64,000 bases of DNA from Streptomyces hoynatensis (GTDB lineage: Bacteria > Actinomycetota > Actinomycetes > Streptomycetales > Streptomycetaceae), in contig NZ_RBAL01000009.1 of the NCBI RefSeq assembly GCF_003626535.1, positions 186,001 through 250,000 of the forward strand, written 5' to 3'. The notes below the pieces were generated by a model. The model was not told the origin of the DNA, did not search any database, and was given only the letters and a program-made list of their open reading frames with translations. Below, piece by piece: positions 17,377-27,200 of this stretch; the stretch's first letter is position 1; every line of letters starts with the position of its first letter. The position numbers were made by a program, and so were the translations under genes.

Positions 17377-19256
17377 GGTCGGCTCCCACTCGTCACGGCC
17401 ATCTCGGGCCTGGCCTCGGGGTGCGGTTCCGTCTCGCCCGCGGGCGCGGGCGGGTGGGTTCTCCGGCGGGTCCGGGCGGGCGCCCCCCGCAGGCCCGCGC
17501 GCCTGGTGGTGAGGGACCAGACGCCGGGCGGGCCGAGGCAGACGGCGAGGGCGAGCAGCGCCCAGGTGCGCATGGCCGCGTGGGTGTGGCCGAGCGGCAG
17601 GGAGGCGAGGAGCGCGGCCCCGAGCAGCGCCGCCCAGTACAGGTGCAGCCGGAAGGTGGCGGGCCGGTCCCGGCTGGCGGCCCCGCCCTTGGGGGTGACG
17701 ACGAAGCCGCTGCCCCGGCGCAGCAGCGCGTCCAGCAGCGACCTGGCGTACAGGGGCGCGGAGAGGGCGGACATCACCATGCCGGCGGCGCCCGAGGAGC
17801 CGGCGGGCTCGTGCGGGGAGACGTTGTGCCGGCGGTTCCAGACGTACAGGCCGATCTGGAGGGCGGCGACGTCGCTGTAGAGCATCATCCACACGGAGGA
17901 GGAGACCTGGGTGCCCGAGGCGCCGAGCAGCAGGTAGAGGGCGCAGCCGAGGGCCCCGAGGGTCCAGGTGAGGGCCGCCATGGGGTAAAAGGCCAGCATC
18001 AGCGAGTAGTTGAGGAGCGGCCCGGGGGCGTGGCCGCGGGGCCCGCGGCCGTACTGGCGCAGGATCGTCTCGTAGGTGCCGCGGGACCAGCGCAGTTGCT
18101 GGGAGAAGAAGTCGGTCCAGGTGGAGGGGCCCTCGCCGACGGCGAGCACGTCGGGGGTGTAGACCGAGCGCCAGCGGTTGCCGGTGGCCGGGTTGACCCT
18201 GCGGTGCAGTTCGAAGCCGGTGGCCATGTCCTCGGTCACCGAGTCGCGCAGCCCGCCGATGTCCAGGACGGCGCGGACGCGGACGGCGTTGTTGGTGCCG
18301 ACGAACATCGGGGAGCCGTAGCGGTTGCCCGCCCGCTGGATCAGGGCGTGGAAGAGGAACTGCTGGCTCTCGGCCGCCTTGGTGACCGGGGCCTCGTAGT
18401 TGCCGTAGACCTGCGGGCCGACCACGAAGGCGACGTCGGGGTCGCGGAAGTAGCCGAGCATCCTGGTGAGGAAGTCGGGCAGCGGCGCGTGGTCGGTGTC
18501 GACGGAGGCGAAGAAGTCGTACTCCTCGCCGTGCGCCGCCAGCCAGGCGTTGTAGTTGCCGTGCTTGGTGCGCGCCCGGTGCGGGCCGCTCGGCTGGTTC
18601 CAGCGGGCGATCCCCTTGCGGCTGAAGTGGTGCACGCCGAGTTCGGCGCACAGCCGGCGGGCCGCGGGATCGTCGCCCTCGTCGAGCAGCCAGACGTCGA
18701 GCGGCCCCGGGTGGGTCAGCCGGGTGGCGGCCCGCAGGGTGGCCTCGACGGTGGCCAGGGGCTCCCGGCCGGGCACGAAGGTGGTGAGGAAGGCGACCCT
18801 GGTGCCCGGCTCGGGGACCACCGGGACCGGGTCCCTGGCGACGAGGGTGGCGTGCGCCATGGAGACGATGTTGACCAGCCGGAACAGCTCGACGAGCCCG
18901 ATGCAGACGAGCATCGTCACGTCGGCGGCGAGCAGCCAGCCGGGCGCGTGGTCGCGGGTGGCGCGGTGGCTCGGCCATATCAGCCACAGCATCAGGACGG
19001 CGGACAGCAGCGGGCCGAGCAGCATCAGCAGCAACGCCCGCAGGCGGTGCGGCTCCTGCGAGAGCAGGCTGCGGTACCGCACGCGGTAGCCGGGCTCCGG
19101 CTCGGCGAGGGGCCCGGCGAGGCAGCTGTAGGCCGCGTAGTCGTAGCCCCCGGGGGCCACGCGGCCCTCGCGGCCGCCTTCGCCACCGGGCTCCGCTTCC
19201 TCCGCTTCCTCCGCTTCCTCGCCGTCGCCGAGGTGCTGGGTCCGCTGGAGCAGCAC
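17373..19256 (-). CDS. cslA: Cellulose synthase-like glycosyltransferase CslA
   Basis: 627 residues from a GTG start that has GAGGAGGG 6 bases upstream; the frame stays open further upstream but that part looks unlike the family. GT2 processive glycosyltransferase of the inner membrane that makes a beta-glucan-like polymer at hyphal tips and interacts with DivIVA (known for S. coelicolor CslA). Visible: two N-terminal helices (LLLMLLGPLLSAVLMLWLIW; LLAADVTMLVCIGLVELF), substrate Asp in LLDEGDD, DTD in ASVDTDHAP, TED in SVTEDMATG, QQLRW for product binding, then several C-terminal helices. It has no PilZ domain. Slightly shorter than the ~650 residues I recall. It shares an operon with glxA. 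Confidence 0.94.
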   Translation of the reverse strand: MLLQRTQHLGDGEEAEEAEEAEPGGEGGREGRVAPGGYDYAAYSCLAGPLAEPEPGYRVRYRSLLSQEPHRLRALLLMLLGPLLSAVLMLWLIWPSHRATRDHAPGWLLAADVTMLVCIGLVELFRLVNIVSMAHATLVARDPVPVVPEPGTRVAFLTTFVPGREPLATVEATLRAATRLTHPGPLDVWLLDEGDDPAARRLCAELGVHHFSRKGIARWNQPSGPHRARTKHGNYNAWLAAHGEEYDFFASVDTDHAPLPDFLTRMLGYFRDPDVAFVVGPQVYGNYEAPVTKAAESQQFLFHALIQRAGNRYGSPMFVGTNNAVRVRAVLDIGGLRDSVTEDMATGFELHRRVNPATGNRWRSVYTPDVLAVGEGPSTWTDFFSQQLRWSRGTYETILRQYGRGPRGHAPGPLLNYSLMLAFYPMAALTWTLGALGCALYLLLGASGTQVSSSVWMMLYSDVAALQIGLYVWNRRHNVSPHEPAGSSGAAGMVMSALSAPLYARSLLDALLRRGSGFVVTPKGGAASRDRPATFRLHLYWAALLGAALLASLPLGHTHAAMRTWALLALAVCLGPPGVWSLTTRRAGLRGAPARTRRRTHPPAPAGETEPHPEARPEMAVTSGSRP

Positions 19257-19551
19257 AATTCCCTCCTCGCATCGACACGTTCCGCGCTGCGCCGCGCCTG
19301 CCGCACAACGCCGCAAACGCCGCGGGCACCGCATGCGCCGGGAACGCCGAGGGCGGCGAACACAGCGGGAATCAGCGGAGACTGCGGGGATTGCGCACGT
19401 CGCGGGCATCGCGAGCGCCGCGCACACCGGAAACAACCCGGCATATCGGGATGCAGCCGGGCACGTCGGGAATACCGATACCCCAACTCAATGCCGGGCT
19501 CCGGACGGTGTCGAGCCGAAGCGGGCCGCGCGGGTTACGGGCGGGAGGGGC
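19257..19551. other. cslA upstream region with short imperfect repeats
   Basis: No gene seen. On the minus strand, short CCCGC/GCGGCG-type words recur irregularly about every 9-15 bases between 19300 and 19480. TATCGGGAT occurs at 19444-19452 and again in the marR gap at 19985-19993. The region must carry the cslA-glxA promoter. Confidence 0.4.
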
Positions 19552-19896
19552 TCAGGCGTTGACGATGCCCTCGCGGCGCGCCCTGGCGGCGATGACCGCG
19601 TCGTCCTGGGCCCGGCGCAGCCGCCGCTCGGCGAAGAAGCCGCCGGTGGGCAGGACGGACATCAGCAGGTACCAGGCGGCGCTCCGCAGCGGCCACTTGG
19701 CGCGGTTCCAGGCGTCGGCCCAGAAGAGCACGTAGAGGATGAACAGCAGCCCGTGCACCGCGCCCATCACGGGCACCGCGTCGAAGTCGGTGGTCCGCTT
19801 GAGGACCGAGCACACCAGCAGGACGAGGAAGGAGACCGCCTCGGGGGCGGACACCAGCCGGAGGCGGCGCAGGGCGCCTGCGGTCTTGAGATCCAT
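19552..19896 (-). CDS. DUF3817 membrane protein (second copy)
   Basis: 114 residues, three hydrophobic helices (EAVSFLVLLVCSVL; VMGAVHGLLFILYVLFWAD; AAWYLLMSVLPTGGFFAE) and a basic C-terminus. It is clearly homologous to the 13182-13511 protein across VHG-(L/V)(L/F)(Y/F)I...A(R/K)WP and P(T)(A/G)(A/G)FF(V/A)ERR. Function unknown. It is divergent from a MarR gene across 204 bp that contain direct repeats, so the MarR protein may control it. No convincing ribosome site lies before the ATG. Confidence 0.87.
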   Translation of the reverse strand: MDLKTAGALRRLRLVSAPEAVSFLVLLVCSVLKRTTDFDAVPVMGAVHGLLFILYVLFWADAWNRAKWPLRSAAWYLLMSVLPTGGFFAERRLRRAQDDAVIAARARREGIVNA

Positions 19897-19974
19897 CGGA
19901 AAGCCGCTTTCGTGAGCCGTGGGAGGAACGGGACGCAGGCGGCCCGCGGGGGCGGGCCGCCGGACGTATGCGAG

Positions 19975-19994
19975 GTATCGAGATATCGGGATAT
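19975..19994. promoter_or_regulatory. Direct repeat TATCGnGA between DUF3817 and marR
   Basis: TATCGAGA and TATCGGGA occur back to back, followed by TATA, in the divergent promoter region, with GGTAT and ATACC at the outer ends (19974-19997). A TATCGGGAT copy also occurs upstream of cslA at 19444. A regulator site is plausible; autoregulation by the adjacent MarR protein is the first guess. Confidence 0.4.
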
Positions 19995-20100
19995 ACCGCC
20001 TGTGCCCCCGACATGTGAAAGAAAGCACAAGCACTCCCATTGTGGCAGCCCCCGAGGCGAGCGCCCGGGCCGGGTCGGTGGCGTTGGTTACAGTGCACCC

Positions 20101-20577
20101 ATGGACACCGAGACCGGCACCCGTTGGCTGACCGAGGCGGAGCAGTGCGCCTGGCGTACCCATCTGGAGGTCTCCCGGATGCTCATGAACCAGCTGGAGC
20201 GGGACCTGCAGCCGTTCGGCCTGACCATGAACGACTACGAGATCCTGGTGAACCTCTCGGAGTCGGAGGGCCACCGGATGCGGATGAGCGACCTGGCCGC
20301 CGCCACGCTCCAGTCCAAGAGCCGGCTGTCCCACCAGATCACCCGCATGGAACGGGCCGGCCTGGTGCGCCGGGAGAACTGCGACTCCGACAAGCGCGGC
20401 CTGTTCGCCGTCCTCACCGAGCACGGCTGGGACACCATGCGCCGGGTGGCCCCGCACCACGTCGAGTCGGTGCGCCGCCACTTCCTCGACCTGCTCGCGC
20501 CGGAGGACCTCGCGGCGCTGCGCCGCTCCCTGGCCCCGGTCGCCGAGCACCTGCACGCGCACCGCGGCCGCCCCTGA
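20101..20577 (+). CDS. MarR-family transcriptional regulator
   Basis: 158 residues, full MarR length. Winged helix: LTMNDYEILVNLSESEGHRMRMSDLA, recognition helix LQSKSRLSHQITRMERAGLV, wing RENCDSDKRGLFAVLTEHG. TACAGT (20089-20094) lies 6 bases before the ATG and there is no Shine-Dalgarno sequence, pointing to a leaderless mRNA. It is divergent from the second DUF3817 gene. Only distantly similar to the MarR protein at 13530-14126. Ligand unknown. Confidence 0.9.
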   Translation: MDTETGTRWLTEAEQCAWRTHLEVSRMLMNQLERDLQPFGLTMNDYEILVNLSESEGHRMRMSDLAAATLQSKSRLSHQITRMERAGLVRRENCDSDKRGLFAVLTEHGWDTMRRVAPHHVESVRRHFLDLLAPEDLAALRRSLAPVAEHLHAHRGRP

Positions 20578-20653
20578 CGGGGGCCCCTCCCCCGCCCCTG
20601 CCGCCCCCGGCCCCTCACCGCCCTTCCTCCGCTTTCGGCCCGCGCCCCCTCCC

Positions 20654-20670
20654 GCCCCCTCGCCGGGGGC
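20654..20670 (+). terminator. Short hairpin after marR
   Basis: GCCCCC (20654-20659), 5-base loop, GGGGGC (20665-20670), between marR and the acetyltransferase gene. Tentative because the whole gap is C-rich. Confidence 0.35.
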
Positions 20671-20722
20671 GAACGCGGGGGCTCTCGCGCGCCGCAGCGC
20701 TCATACCTATACACTCGACGAC

Positions 20723-21172
20723 ATGTTTATAGAGGAACGTGCGCCGGACGACCCCGGTCTGGCCGGCCTGCTGGAGGCGGCCATGGCGGAGCTGGTCGCC
20801 AGGTACGGGCCCAACAGGACCCCGGTGCGGCCGGGGGCCCGTTACCTCGTCGCCGTGGCCGACGGGCGCCCGGCGGCCTGCGGTGCGGTGCAGCCGACCG
20901 AGGAACCCGGCACCGGCGAGGTCAAGCGCATGTACGTCGCCCCGTGGGCGCGCCGCCGCGGACTGGCCAGGTCGCTGCTGAAGGAGCTGGAGCGGCTGGC
21001 CGCCGACGAGCTCGGCCTGCGCAGGGTGCGCCTGGCCACCGGGGTGCTCCAGCCCGAGGCGATCGCCCTCTACGACACCTCGGGGTACCTCCGCACCCCG
21101 CCGTTCGGCAGGTACGCGGCCGAGGGCCACGCGCTGTGCTACGCCAAGGAGCTGGCCGCGCAGGCGGCCTGA
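20723..21172 (+). CDS. GNAT-family N-acetyltransferase
   Basis: 149 residues. Acetyl-CoA-dependent transferase of unknown substrate. The GNAT core is visible: YLVAVADGRPAACGAVQP (strands 2-3), VKRMYVAPWARRRGLARSLL with the R-x-x-G-x-A/G acetyl-CoA loop (RRRGLA), RVRLATGVLQPEAIALYDTSGY, and YAKEL at the end. TACACT (20710-20715) lies 7 bases before the ATG with no ribosome site, suggesting leaderless transcription. It stands alone, converging on meaB. Confidence 0.9.
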   Translation: MFIEERAPDDPGLAGLLEAAMAELVARYGPNRTPVRPGARYLVAVADGRPAACGAVQPTEEPGTGEVKRMYVAPWARRRGLARSLLKELERLAADELGLRRVRLATGVLQPEAIALYDTSGYLRTPPFGRYAAEGHALCYAKELAAQAA

Positions 21173-21255
21173 GGCGCCCGCCGCCCGGGGCAACGCCCGC
21201 GCCCGGTGCCCGTTGACGCCGCCCGCTAACCGCCGCCCGCGAACCGCGCCGCCGC

Positions 21256-21275
21256 CGGCCCGGGACGGCGGGCCG
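21256..21275. terminator. Possible hairpin between acetyltransferase gene and meaB
   Basis: A 7-bp stem (CGGCCCG with CGGGCCG) around a 6-base loop lies in the 153-bp gap between two convergent genes. Tentative. Confidence 0.3.
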
Positions 21276-21325
21276 CACGGCCTTCCCCGCGCCGCGCGCC
21301 GCCCGGGGCCGAAACCCGGCGGGCC

Positions 21326-22288
21326 TCAGCCGCCCGTGACCGCCGCGACCAGCCGGTCCGCCGCGCCGTAGGGGTCGAGCCCGCCGCGGGCCACCTCCCC
21401 GGCCAGCGCCGTGAGGCGCCGGTCGCCGTGCAGCGCGGCGATCCGGCCGCGCAGGGCCGTGAGGGCGATCGTCTCCACCTCGCGCGCGGCCCGGCGCAGG
21501 CGGCGCGCGGCAAGCTCGCCGCGTTCCTCCAGCCAGGCCCGGTGCCGGCCGAGCGCCTCGACCACCTCGTCGATGCCCTCGCCGCGGACCGCGACCGCGC
21601 CGACCACCGCGGGCCGCCAGTCCCCGGCGGAGCGGGGGGCGCCGAGGCCGAGCATGTGGTTCAGCTCGCGGAGCGTGTCCGAAGCGCCCTCCCGGTCCGC
21701 CTTGTTGACCACGAAGACGTCCCCGATCTCCAGGATTCCGGCCTTGGCCGCCTGGATGCCGTCTCCCATGCCGGGCGCGACCAGCACGACGGTGCTGTCG
21801 GCCTGCGCCGCGACGTCCACCTCGGACTGGCCCACGCCCACCGTCTCCACGAGCACCACGTCGCAGCCGGCCGCGTCGAGCACCCGCACCGCCTGCGGCG
21901 CCGCCCAGGCCAGGCCGCCCAGGTGCCCCCGGCTGGCCATCGAGCGGATGTAGACGCCCGGGTCCCCGGCGTGCTCCGCCATCCGCACCCGGTCCCCGAG
22001 CAGCGCCCCGCCGGAGAACGGCGAGGAGGGGTCGACCGCCAGCACGCCGACCCGCCTGCCCGCCCTGCGGTACGCGCCGACCAGCGCCGAGGTCGCCGTG
22101 GACTTGCCCACCCCGGGCGGGCCCGTCAGGCCGATCACGTACGCGTGCCCGGTGTGGGGGGCCAGGGCCGCCATCGTCTCGCGCAGCAGCGGCGAGGCGT
22201 TCTCCACCAGGGAGATCAGCCTCGCCACCGCCCGCGGGCGTCCGGCCCTGGCCTGGGCGACCAACGCGGGAACGTCCACCGTCGCCAA
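21326..22288 (-). CDS. meaB: MeaB/ArgK-type GTPase, chaperone of B12-dependent acyl-CoA mutases
   Basis: 320 residues. G3E-family P-loop GTPase that protects and reloads adenosylcobalamin in methylmalonyl/isobutyryl-CoA mutases. Motifs: Walker A GPPGVGKST near residue 55, VLAVDPSSPFSGGALLGDR, SMASRGHLGG, switch region VLVETVGVGQSEVDVA, and NKADREG for guanine. The TTG start is supported by AAAGGA 6 bases upstream; a GTG three codons later is the alternative. It follows the thiolase gene by 24 bp on the same strand, probably in one operon. Confidence 0.94.
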   Translation of the reverse strand: MATVDVPALVAQARAGRPRAVARLISLVENASPLLRETMAALAPHTGHAYVIGLTGPPGVGKSTATSALVGAYRRAGRRVGVLAVDPSSPFSGGALLGDRVRMAEHAGDPGVYIRSMASRGHLGGLAWAAPQAVRVLDAAGCDVVLVETVGVGQSEVDVAAQADSTVVLVAPGMGDGIQAAKAGILEIGDVFVVNKADREGASDTLRELNHMLGLGAPRSAGDWRPAVVGAVAVRGEGIDEVVEALGRHRAWLEERGELAARRLRRAAREVETIALTALRGRIAALHGDRRLTALAGEVARGGLDPYGAADRLVAAVTGG

Positions 22289-22312
22289 GCCGTGTCCTTT
22301 CCCCGGGGCCGG

Positions 22313-23521
22313 TCAGGACCGCGGCACGCGCAGGATCAGGGCGTCGCCCTGCCCGCCGCCACCGCACAGGCCGGCCGCCCCGATGCCACCGCCGCGCCGC
22401 CGCAGCTCCAGGGCCAGGTGCAGCGCGAGCCGCGCCCCCGACATGCCGATGGGGTGGCCGAGCGCGATGGCACCTCCGTTCACATTCACCTTTTCGAGCG
22501 AAACGCCGAGTTCCTTCATTGACTGGACGACGACGGAGGCGAACGCCTCGTTGATCTCGATCAGGTCCAGGTCCGCCACGGTGAGCCCGGCCTTGTCCAG
22601 CGCGTGCGCGATCGCGCGGGCCGGCTGGGACTGGAGGGAGTTGTCCGGCCCGGCGACGTTGCCGTGCGGGCCGATCTCGGCCAGCCAGGACAGGCCGAGC
22701 TCCTCGGCCTTCGCGCGGGACATCACCACGACGGCCGCCGCACCGTCGGAGATCTGCGAGGAGCTGCCCGCGGTGATCGTGCCGTCCGCGCTGAAGGCCG
22801 GGCGCAGCCGCGCCAGGGACTCCTCCGTGGTGTCCGGCCTGATGCCCTCGTCCTGCGAGAAGACGAGCGGCTCGCCCTTCCGCTGCGGCACGGAGACCGG
22901 GACGATCTCCTCGTCGAACAGCCCGTTCTTGCGCGCCGCCGCGGCCCGCTGGTGCGAGGCGGCGGCCACCGCGTCCTGCTCGGCGCGGGTGATGCCGAGG
23001 CGGGCGTTGTGCCGCTCGGTCGACTCGCCCATCGCGATGCCCTCGAAGGGGTCGGTGAGGCCGTCGTGCGCCATCGCGTCGAGCATCTGGACGGCGCCGT
23101 ACTTGTAGCCGCTGCGGGACTTGGGCAGCAGGTGGGGCGCGCCGGTCATCGACTCCTGGCCGCCGGCCACGACCACGTCGAACTCGCCCGCCCGGATCAG
23201 CTGGTCGGCCAGCGCGATGGCGTCGAGCCCGGAGAGGCACACCTTGTTCACCGTGAGGGCGGGCACCGTCATGGGAATCCCCGCCCGCACGGCGGCCTGC
23301 CTGGCCGGGATCTGCCCGGCACCCGCCTGGAGGACCTGGCCCACGATCACGTACTCGACCTGCTCGCCGGTGATCCCGGCCCGCTCCAGGGCGGCCTTGA
23401 TCGCGATCCCGCCCAGCTCGACGCTTGTGAAGGTCTTAAGGGAACCTAGGAGCCGCCCCATCGGAGTGCGAGCGCCTGCGACGATCACCGAACCTGTTCT
23501 GGCCGCATTTGTCGTGGTCAT
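22313..23521 (-). CDS. Acetyl-CoA C-acetyltransferase (thiolase)
   Basis: 402 residues. Condenses or cleaves acetoacetyl-CoA in short-chain acyl-CoA metabolism. Catalytic residues are visible: Cys in VNKVCLSGLDAI (about residue 98), His in GGAIALGHPIGMSGARL and Cys in GLCGGGGQGDA. The segment GQVLQAGAGQIPARQAAVRAG is typical. The ATG has GAGGAGAGG before it. It is divergent from the epimerase gene and upstream of meaB. By motif it is a biosynthetic/degradative thiolase II; acyl specificity cannot be read from sequence. Confidence 0.94.
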   Translation of the reverse strand: MTTTNAARTGSVIVAGARTPMGRLLGSLKTFTSVELGGIAIKAALERAGITGEQVEYVIVGQVLQAGAGQIPARQAAVRAGIPMTVPALTVNKVCLSGLDAIALADQLIRAGEFDVVVAGGQESMTGAPHLLPKSRSGYKYGAVQMLDAMAHDGLTDPFEGIAMGESTERHNARLGITRAEQDAVAAASHQRAAAARKNGLFDEEIVPVSVPQRKGEPLVFSQDEGIRPDTTEESLARLRPAFSADGTITAGSSSQISDGAAAVVVMSRAKAEELGLSWLAEIGPHGNVAGPDNSLQSQPARAIAHALDKAGLTVADLDLIEINEAFASVVVQSMKELGVSLEKVNVNGGAIALGHPIGMSGARLALHLALELRRRGGGIGAAGLCGGGGQGDALILRVPRS

Positions 23522-23656
23522 GGGCCTCTCCTCGGGAGATTCAGGAGTAAACGCTGGTTCACGCCAATGTACTGAGCGTGACGCAGCCGGTCAGCCGGGC
23601 GTCCATGTGACACCCGGCACGTTGCCAGGGTCCGCCAATGCCGCTGCACTGGTGGA

Positions 23657-24109
23657 ATGTTGACGCGCATCGATCACATCGGGATCGCCTGTTTCGATCT
23701 AGAGGCCACCGCCGAGTTCTACCGCGACACCTATGGTTTCGAGGTCTTTCACTCGGAAGTGAACGAGGAGCAGGGCGTGCGGGAGGCCATGCTGCGGATC
23801 AACGGCACCGACGACGGCGCCGCCTCCTGGCTCCAGCTCGTCCAGCCCATCCGCGAGGACTCCCCGGTCGCCAAGTGGCTGGCGAAGAACGGCGAGGGGG
23901 TGCACCACATCGCCTTCGGCACCGCCGACGTGGACGCCGACTCCGAGGCCATCCGCGACAAGGGCATCCGGGTGCTCTACGAGCAGCCGCGCCGCGGCTC
24001 GATGGGCTCGCGCATCACGTTCCTGCATCCCAAGGACTGCCACGGCGTGCTGACGGAAATCGTCACCGCGGCCCCCGCCCCGGCATCAGGAGACCCCTCG
24101 GGCCACTGA
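23657..24109 (+). CDS. mce: Methylmalonyl-CoA epimerase
   Basis: 150 residues. Interconverts (R)- and (S)-methylmalonyl-CoA between propionyl-CoA carboxylase and methylmalonyl-CoA mutase, and supplies extender units for polyketides. Glyoxalase/VOC fold, two repeats. Metal ligands are in place: His in RIDHIGIA, His in EGVHHIAFG, Glu in VLTEIV near the C-terminus. It is divergent from the thiolase gene, 119 bp upstream of scy. Confidence 0.94.
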   Translation: MLTRIDHIGIACFDLEATAEFYRDTYGFEVFHSEVNEEQGVREAMLRINGTDDGAASWLQLVQPIREDSPVAKWLAKNGEGVHHIAFGTADVDADSEAIRDKGIRVLYEQPRRGSMGSRITFLHPKDCHGVLTEIVTAAPAPASGDPSGH

Positions 24110-24228
24110 CGCAAGCTGCCCCGGCCGGTAGAGTGGCCCAGCCGGGGCAACGAGCTTTCTCCACGTCCCGCGTTCGGCCGATGACCGGATCAGCTTTTCC
24201 ACGACCAGGGGACGGATGGGACCGCGCA

Positions 24229-27200
24229 GTGCGGGGCTACGACGCCTACCAGGCTGACGACCACCTCTCGCAGCTCGAAGCCGAAATGGACCGGCTCAAG
24301 AAGGAGCGGGACAAGGCGGTCGACCACGCCGACGACCTCGGCTACCAGGTCGAGGTCCTGCGCGCCAAGCTGCACGAGGCGCGCCGCGCCCTCGCGCTGC
24401 GCCCCGTCTACGGCGACCCCGCCTCGCATGCCGAGCAGGTCCTGCGCACCGCCCACCACCAGGCCGACCAGATGCGCATCGACGCCGAGCGCGAGCTGCG
24501 CGAGGCCAGGGCCAGGTCCCAGCGCGCCCTGCAGGAGCAGGCCGAGCAGCGCGCCAGGATGGAGGCCGAGCTGCACGCCGAGGCCGTCGCCAGGCGCCAG
24601 CGCCTCGACGAGGAGCTCGCCCAGCGCCGGTCCACCGTCGAGTCGCACGTCAACGAGAACGTCGCCTGGGCCGAGCAGCTGCGCGCCCGCAGCGAGGCGC
24701 AGGCGGGCCGGCTGCTCCAGGAGACCAGGGCCGAGGCCGAGCGGACCGTCAACCAGGCCAGGGCCGAGGCGCTGCGGCTGACCGAAGAGGCCAGGCAGCG
24801 GATGGCCATGGAGGCGGAGAGCGCCCGGGCCGAGGCGGAGGAGCTGCTGCGCCGCGCCCGCGCCGACTCCGAGCGCCTGCTGAACGCCGCCTCCACCCAG
24901 GCCCAGGAGGCCGGGGAGCGGGCCGAGCAGCTGCGCGCCAGCGCCACCCAGGAGGCGGAGACCGGGCGCAAGGAGGCCGCCGCCCTGGTCCGCAGGGCGG
25001 AGGAGCGGGCCGCCGAGGCGCAGGCCGCGCTGCGGACCGCCCGCGAGGAGGCGGAACGGCTGCTCGCCGAGGCGAAGGCCGAGGCGGACAAGCGGCGTTC
25101 TGCGGCCGAGTCGGAGTACGAGCAGCGCACGGCCACCGCCAAGGCGGAGATCGCCAGGATGGTCAGCGAGGCCACCCGGGACGCCGAGCAGCGCCGCACC
25201 GAGGCGCAGCAGGCCCTCGACGAGGCCAGGGCGCGGGCCGAGCAGCTGCTGGCCGAGGCCGCCGAGGAGGCCAGGACCAAGTCCGCCGAGGAGTACGCGG
25301 CCCAGCTCGCCGACGCGGCCCGCACCGCCGAGGAGGTGCTCACCAAGGCGGCCAAGGACGCCCAGGCGACCACGAAGGCCGCCACCGAGGAGGCCGAGCG
25401 GCTGCGCACGGAGGCGGAGGCCGAGGCCGACCGGCTGCGCGCCGAGGCGCACGACGTGGCCGAGCAGCTCAAGGGCGCGGCCCAGGACGACACCAAGGAG
25501 TACCGGGCCAAGACCGTCGAGCTCCAGGAGGAGGCCAGGCGGCTGCGCGGCGAGGCCGAGCAGCTGCGGGCCGAGGCGGCGCAGGAGGCGGAGCGGCTGC
25601 GCGCGGAGGCGCGCAAGGAGGCCGTGCAGCAGATCGAGCAGGCCGCGGCGAGCGCCGAGGAGCTGCTCGGGCAGGCCAAGGCGGACGCCGAGGAGACCAG
25701 GACGGCGGCCACCACGGAGAGCGAGCGGGTGCGCACCGAGGCGATCGAACGCGCCACGACGCTGCGCAACCAGGCCGAGCAGGCGCTGCGGAAGGCCCGC
25801 ACCGAGGCGGAGAAGCAGCGCACCGAGGCCGGCCAGTGGGCCGAGCGCACCACCCAGGAGGCCGAGGAGGCCGCGCGCCGGATGCGGGCCGAGGCCAGGG
25901 AGGCGGCCAAGGCCGAGCGGGAGGCGGCCGCGGCCGAACTCGAGCGGCTGCGCAACGAGGCCGAGGAGAAGGTGAGCGAGGCCGAGGAGGCCCTGGCCGC
26001 GGCCCGGGTGGAGGCCGAGCGGCTGCGCGCCGAGTCCGCCGCGGAGGGCGAGCGGCTGCGCGCCGAGGCCGCCGAGCGGATCAGGACGCTCACCGAGCAG
26101 GCCGAGGAGGCCGCCCAGCGGCTGCGCGACGAGGCCGCGACGGACGCGGCCAGGTCCAGGTCCGAGGGCGAGGAGGTCGCCGTCAGGCTGCGCGGCGAGG
26201 CCATCGCCGAGGGCGACCGGCTGCGCGAGGAGGCCAGGCAGGCCGCCGACCGGATGCGCGCCGACGCCGCCGCGGCGGCCGAGCGCACCGCGAGCGAGGC
26301 GGCCGAGGCCCTGTCCGCGGCCCAGGAGGAGGCGGCGCGGCTGCGGGCCGAGGGGGACCGGCTGCTCGCCGAGGCCAGGGACGCCGCCCACCGCGAGCGG
26401 GCCCAGGCGCGCGAGCAGGCGGAGGAGCTGCGGGCCGCCGCCCGCGCCAGGATGGACGACGCGGAGCGCAGGGCCGAGACCCTGGTGGCCGCGGCCGAGC
26501 ACAAGGCCCAGCAGGTGCGCGACTCGGTGGCCGGCCTCCGGGAGGCGGCCGAGGCCGAGATCGCCACCCACCGGGCCGAGGCCGAGCGGGAGGCCGCCCG
26601 GGTGCTGCGGGAGTCCGCCGAGGAGAAGGAGGCGGCCTCCGCGCTGGCCGAGCGGACCGTCAAGGAGGCCATCGCCGAGGCCGAGCGGGTGCGGGCCACG
26701 GCCGAGCAGGAGGCGGAGCGCACCCGGGCCGAGGCCGACGAGATCCAGGACCGGGCGCGGCGCGAGGCGGCCCGCAAGCGCAGCGAGGCCGCCGCCCAGG
26801 CCGACGAGCTGCTCGCCAAGGCGCAGGAGGAGTCGCTGCGGATCTCCTCGGCCGCCGAGGAGCAGGCCGACGTGATGGTGAGCGCGGCCCGCAAGGAGGC
26901 GAGCCGCCGCGTCGCCGACGCCCAGCAGGCCGGGGCCGAGCTGGTCGAGAAGGCCCGCAAGGACGCCAACAAGCTGCTGGACGAGGCACGCAGGGACGCC
27001 GCCGCCATAAGGGAACGGGCCGAGGAGCTGCGCAACCGGGTGGAGGCCGAGGTCGAGGAGCTGCACGACCGGGCGCGGCGGGAGTCCGCCGAGCAGGCCA
27101 GGGCCGCGGGCGAGCGGGTGGACAAGCTGATGAAGGCGGCCGAGGAGCAGCGTGCCGAGGCGCGCTCGGCCGCGGAGAAGCTGCTCGCCGAGGCGGGCGC

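Noticed and set aside
15445..19256. One 1294-residue fusion spanning glxA and part of the cslA region
   Set aside because: The GlxA frame stays open upstream, but that part is a shifted read of cslA; the ATGA overlap and the signal peptide of GlxA show two genes.
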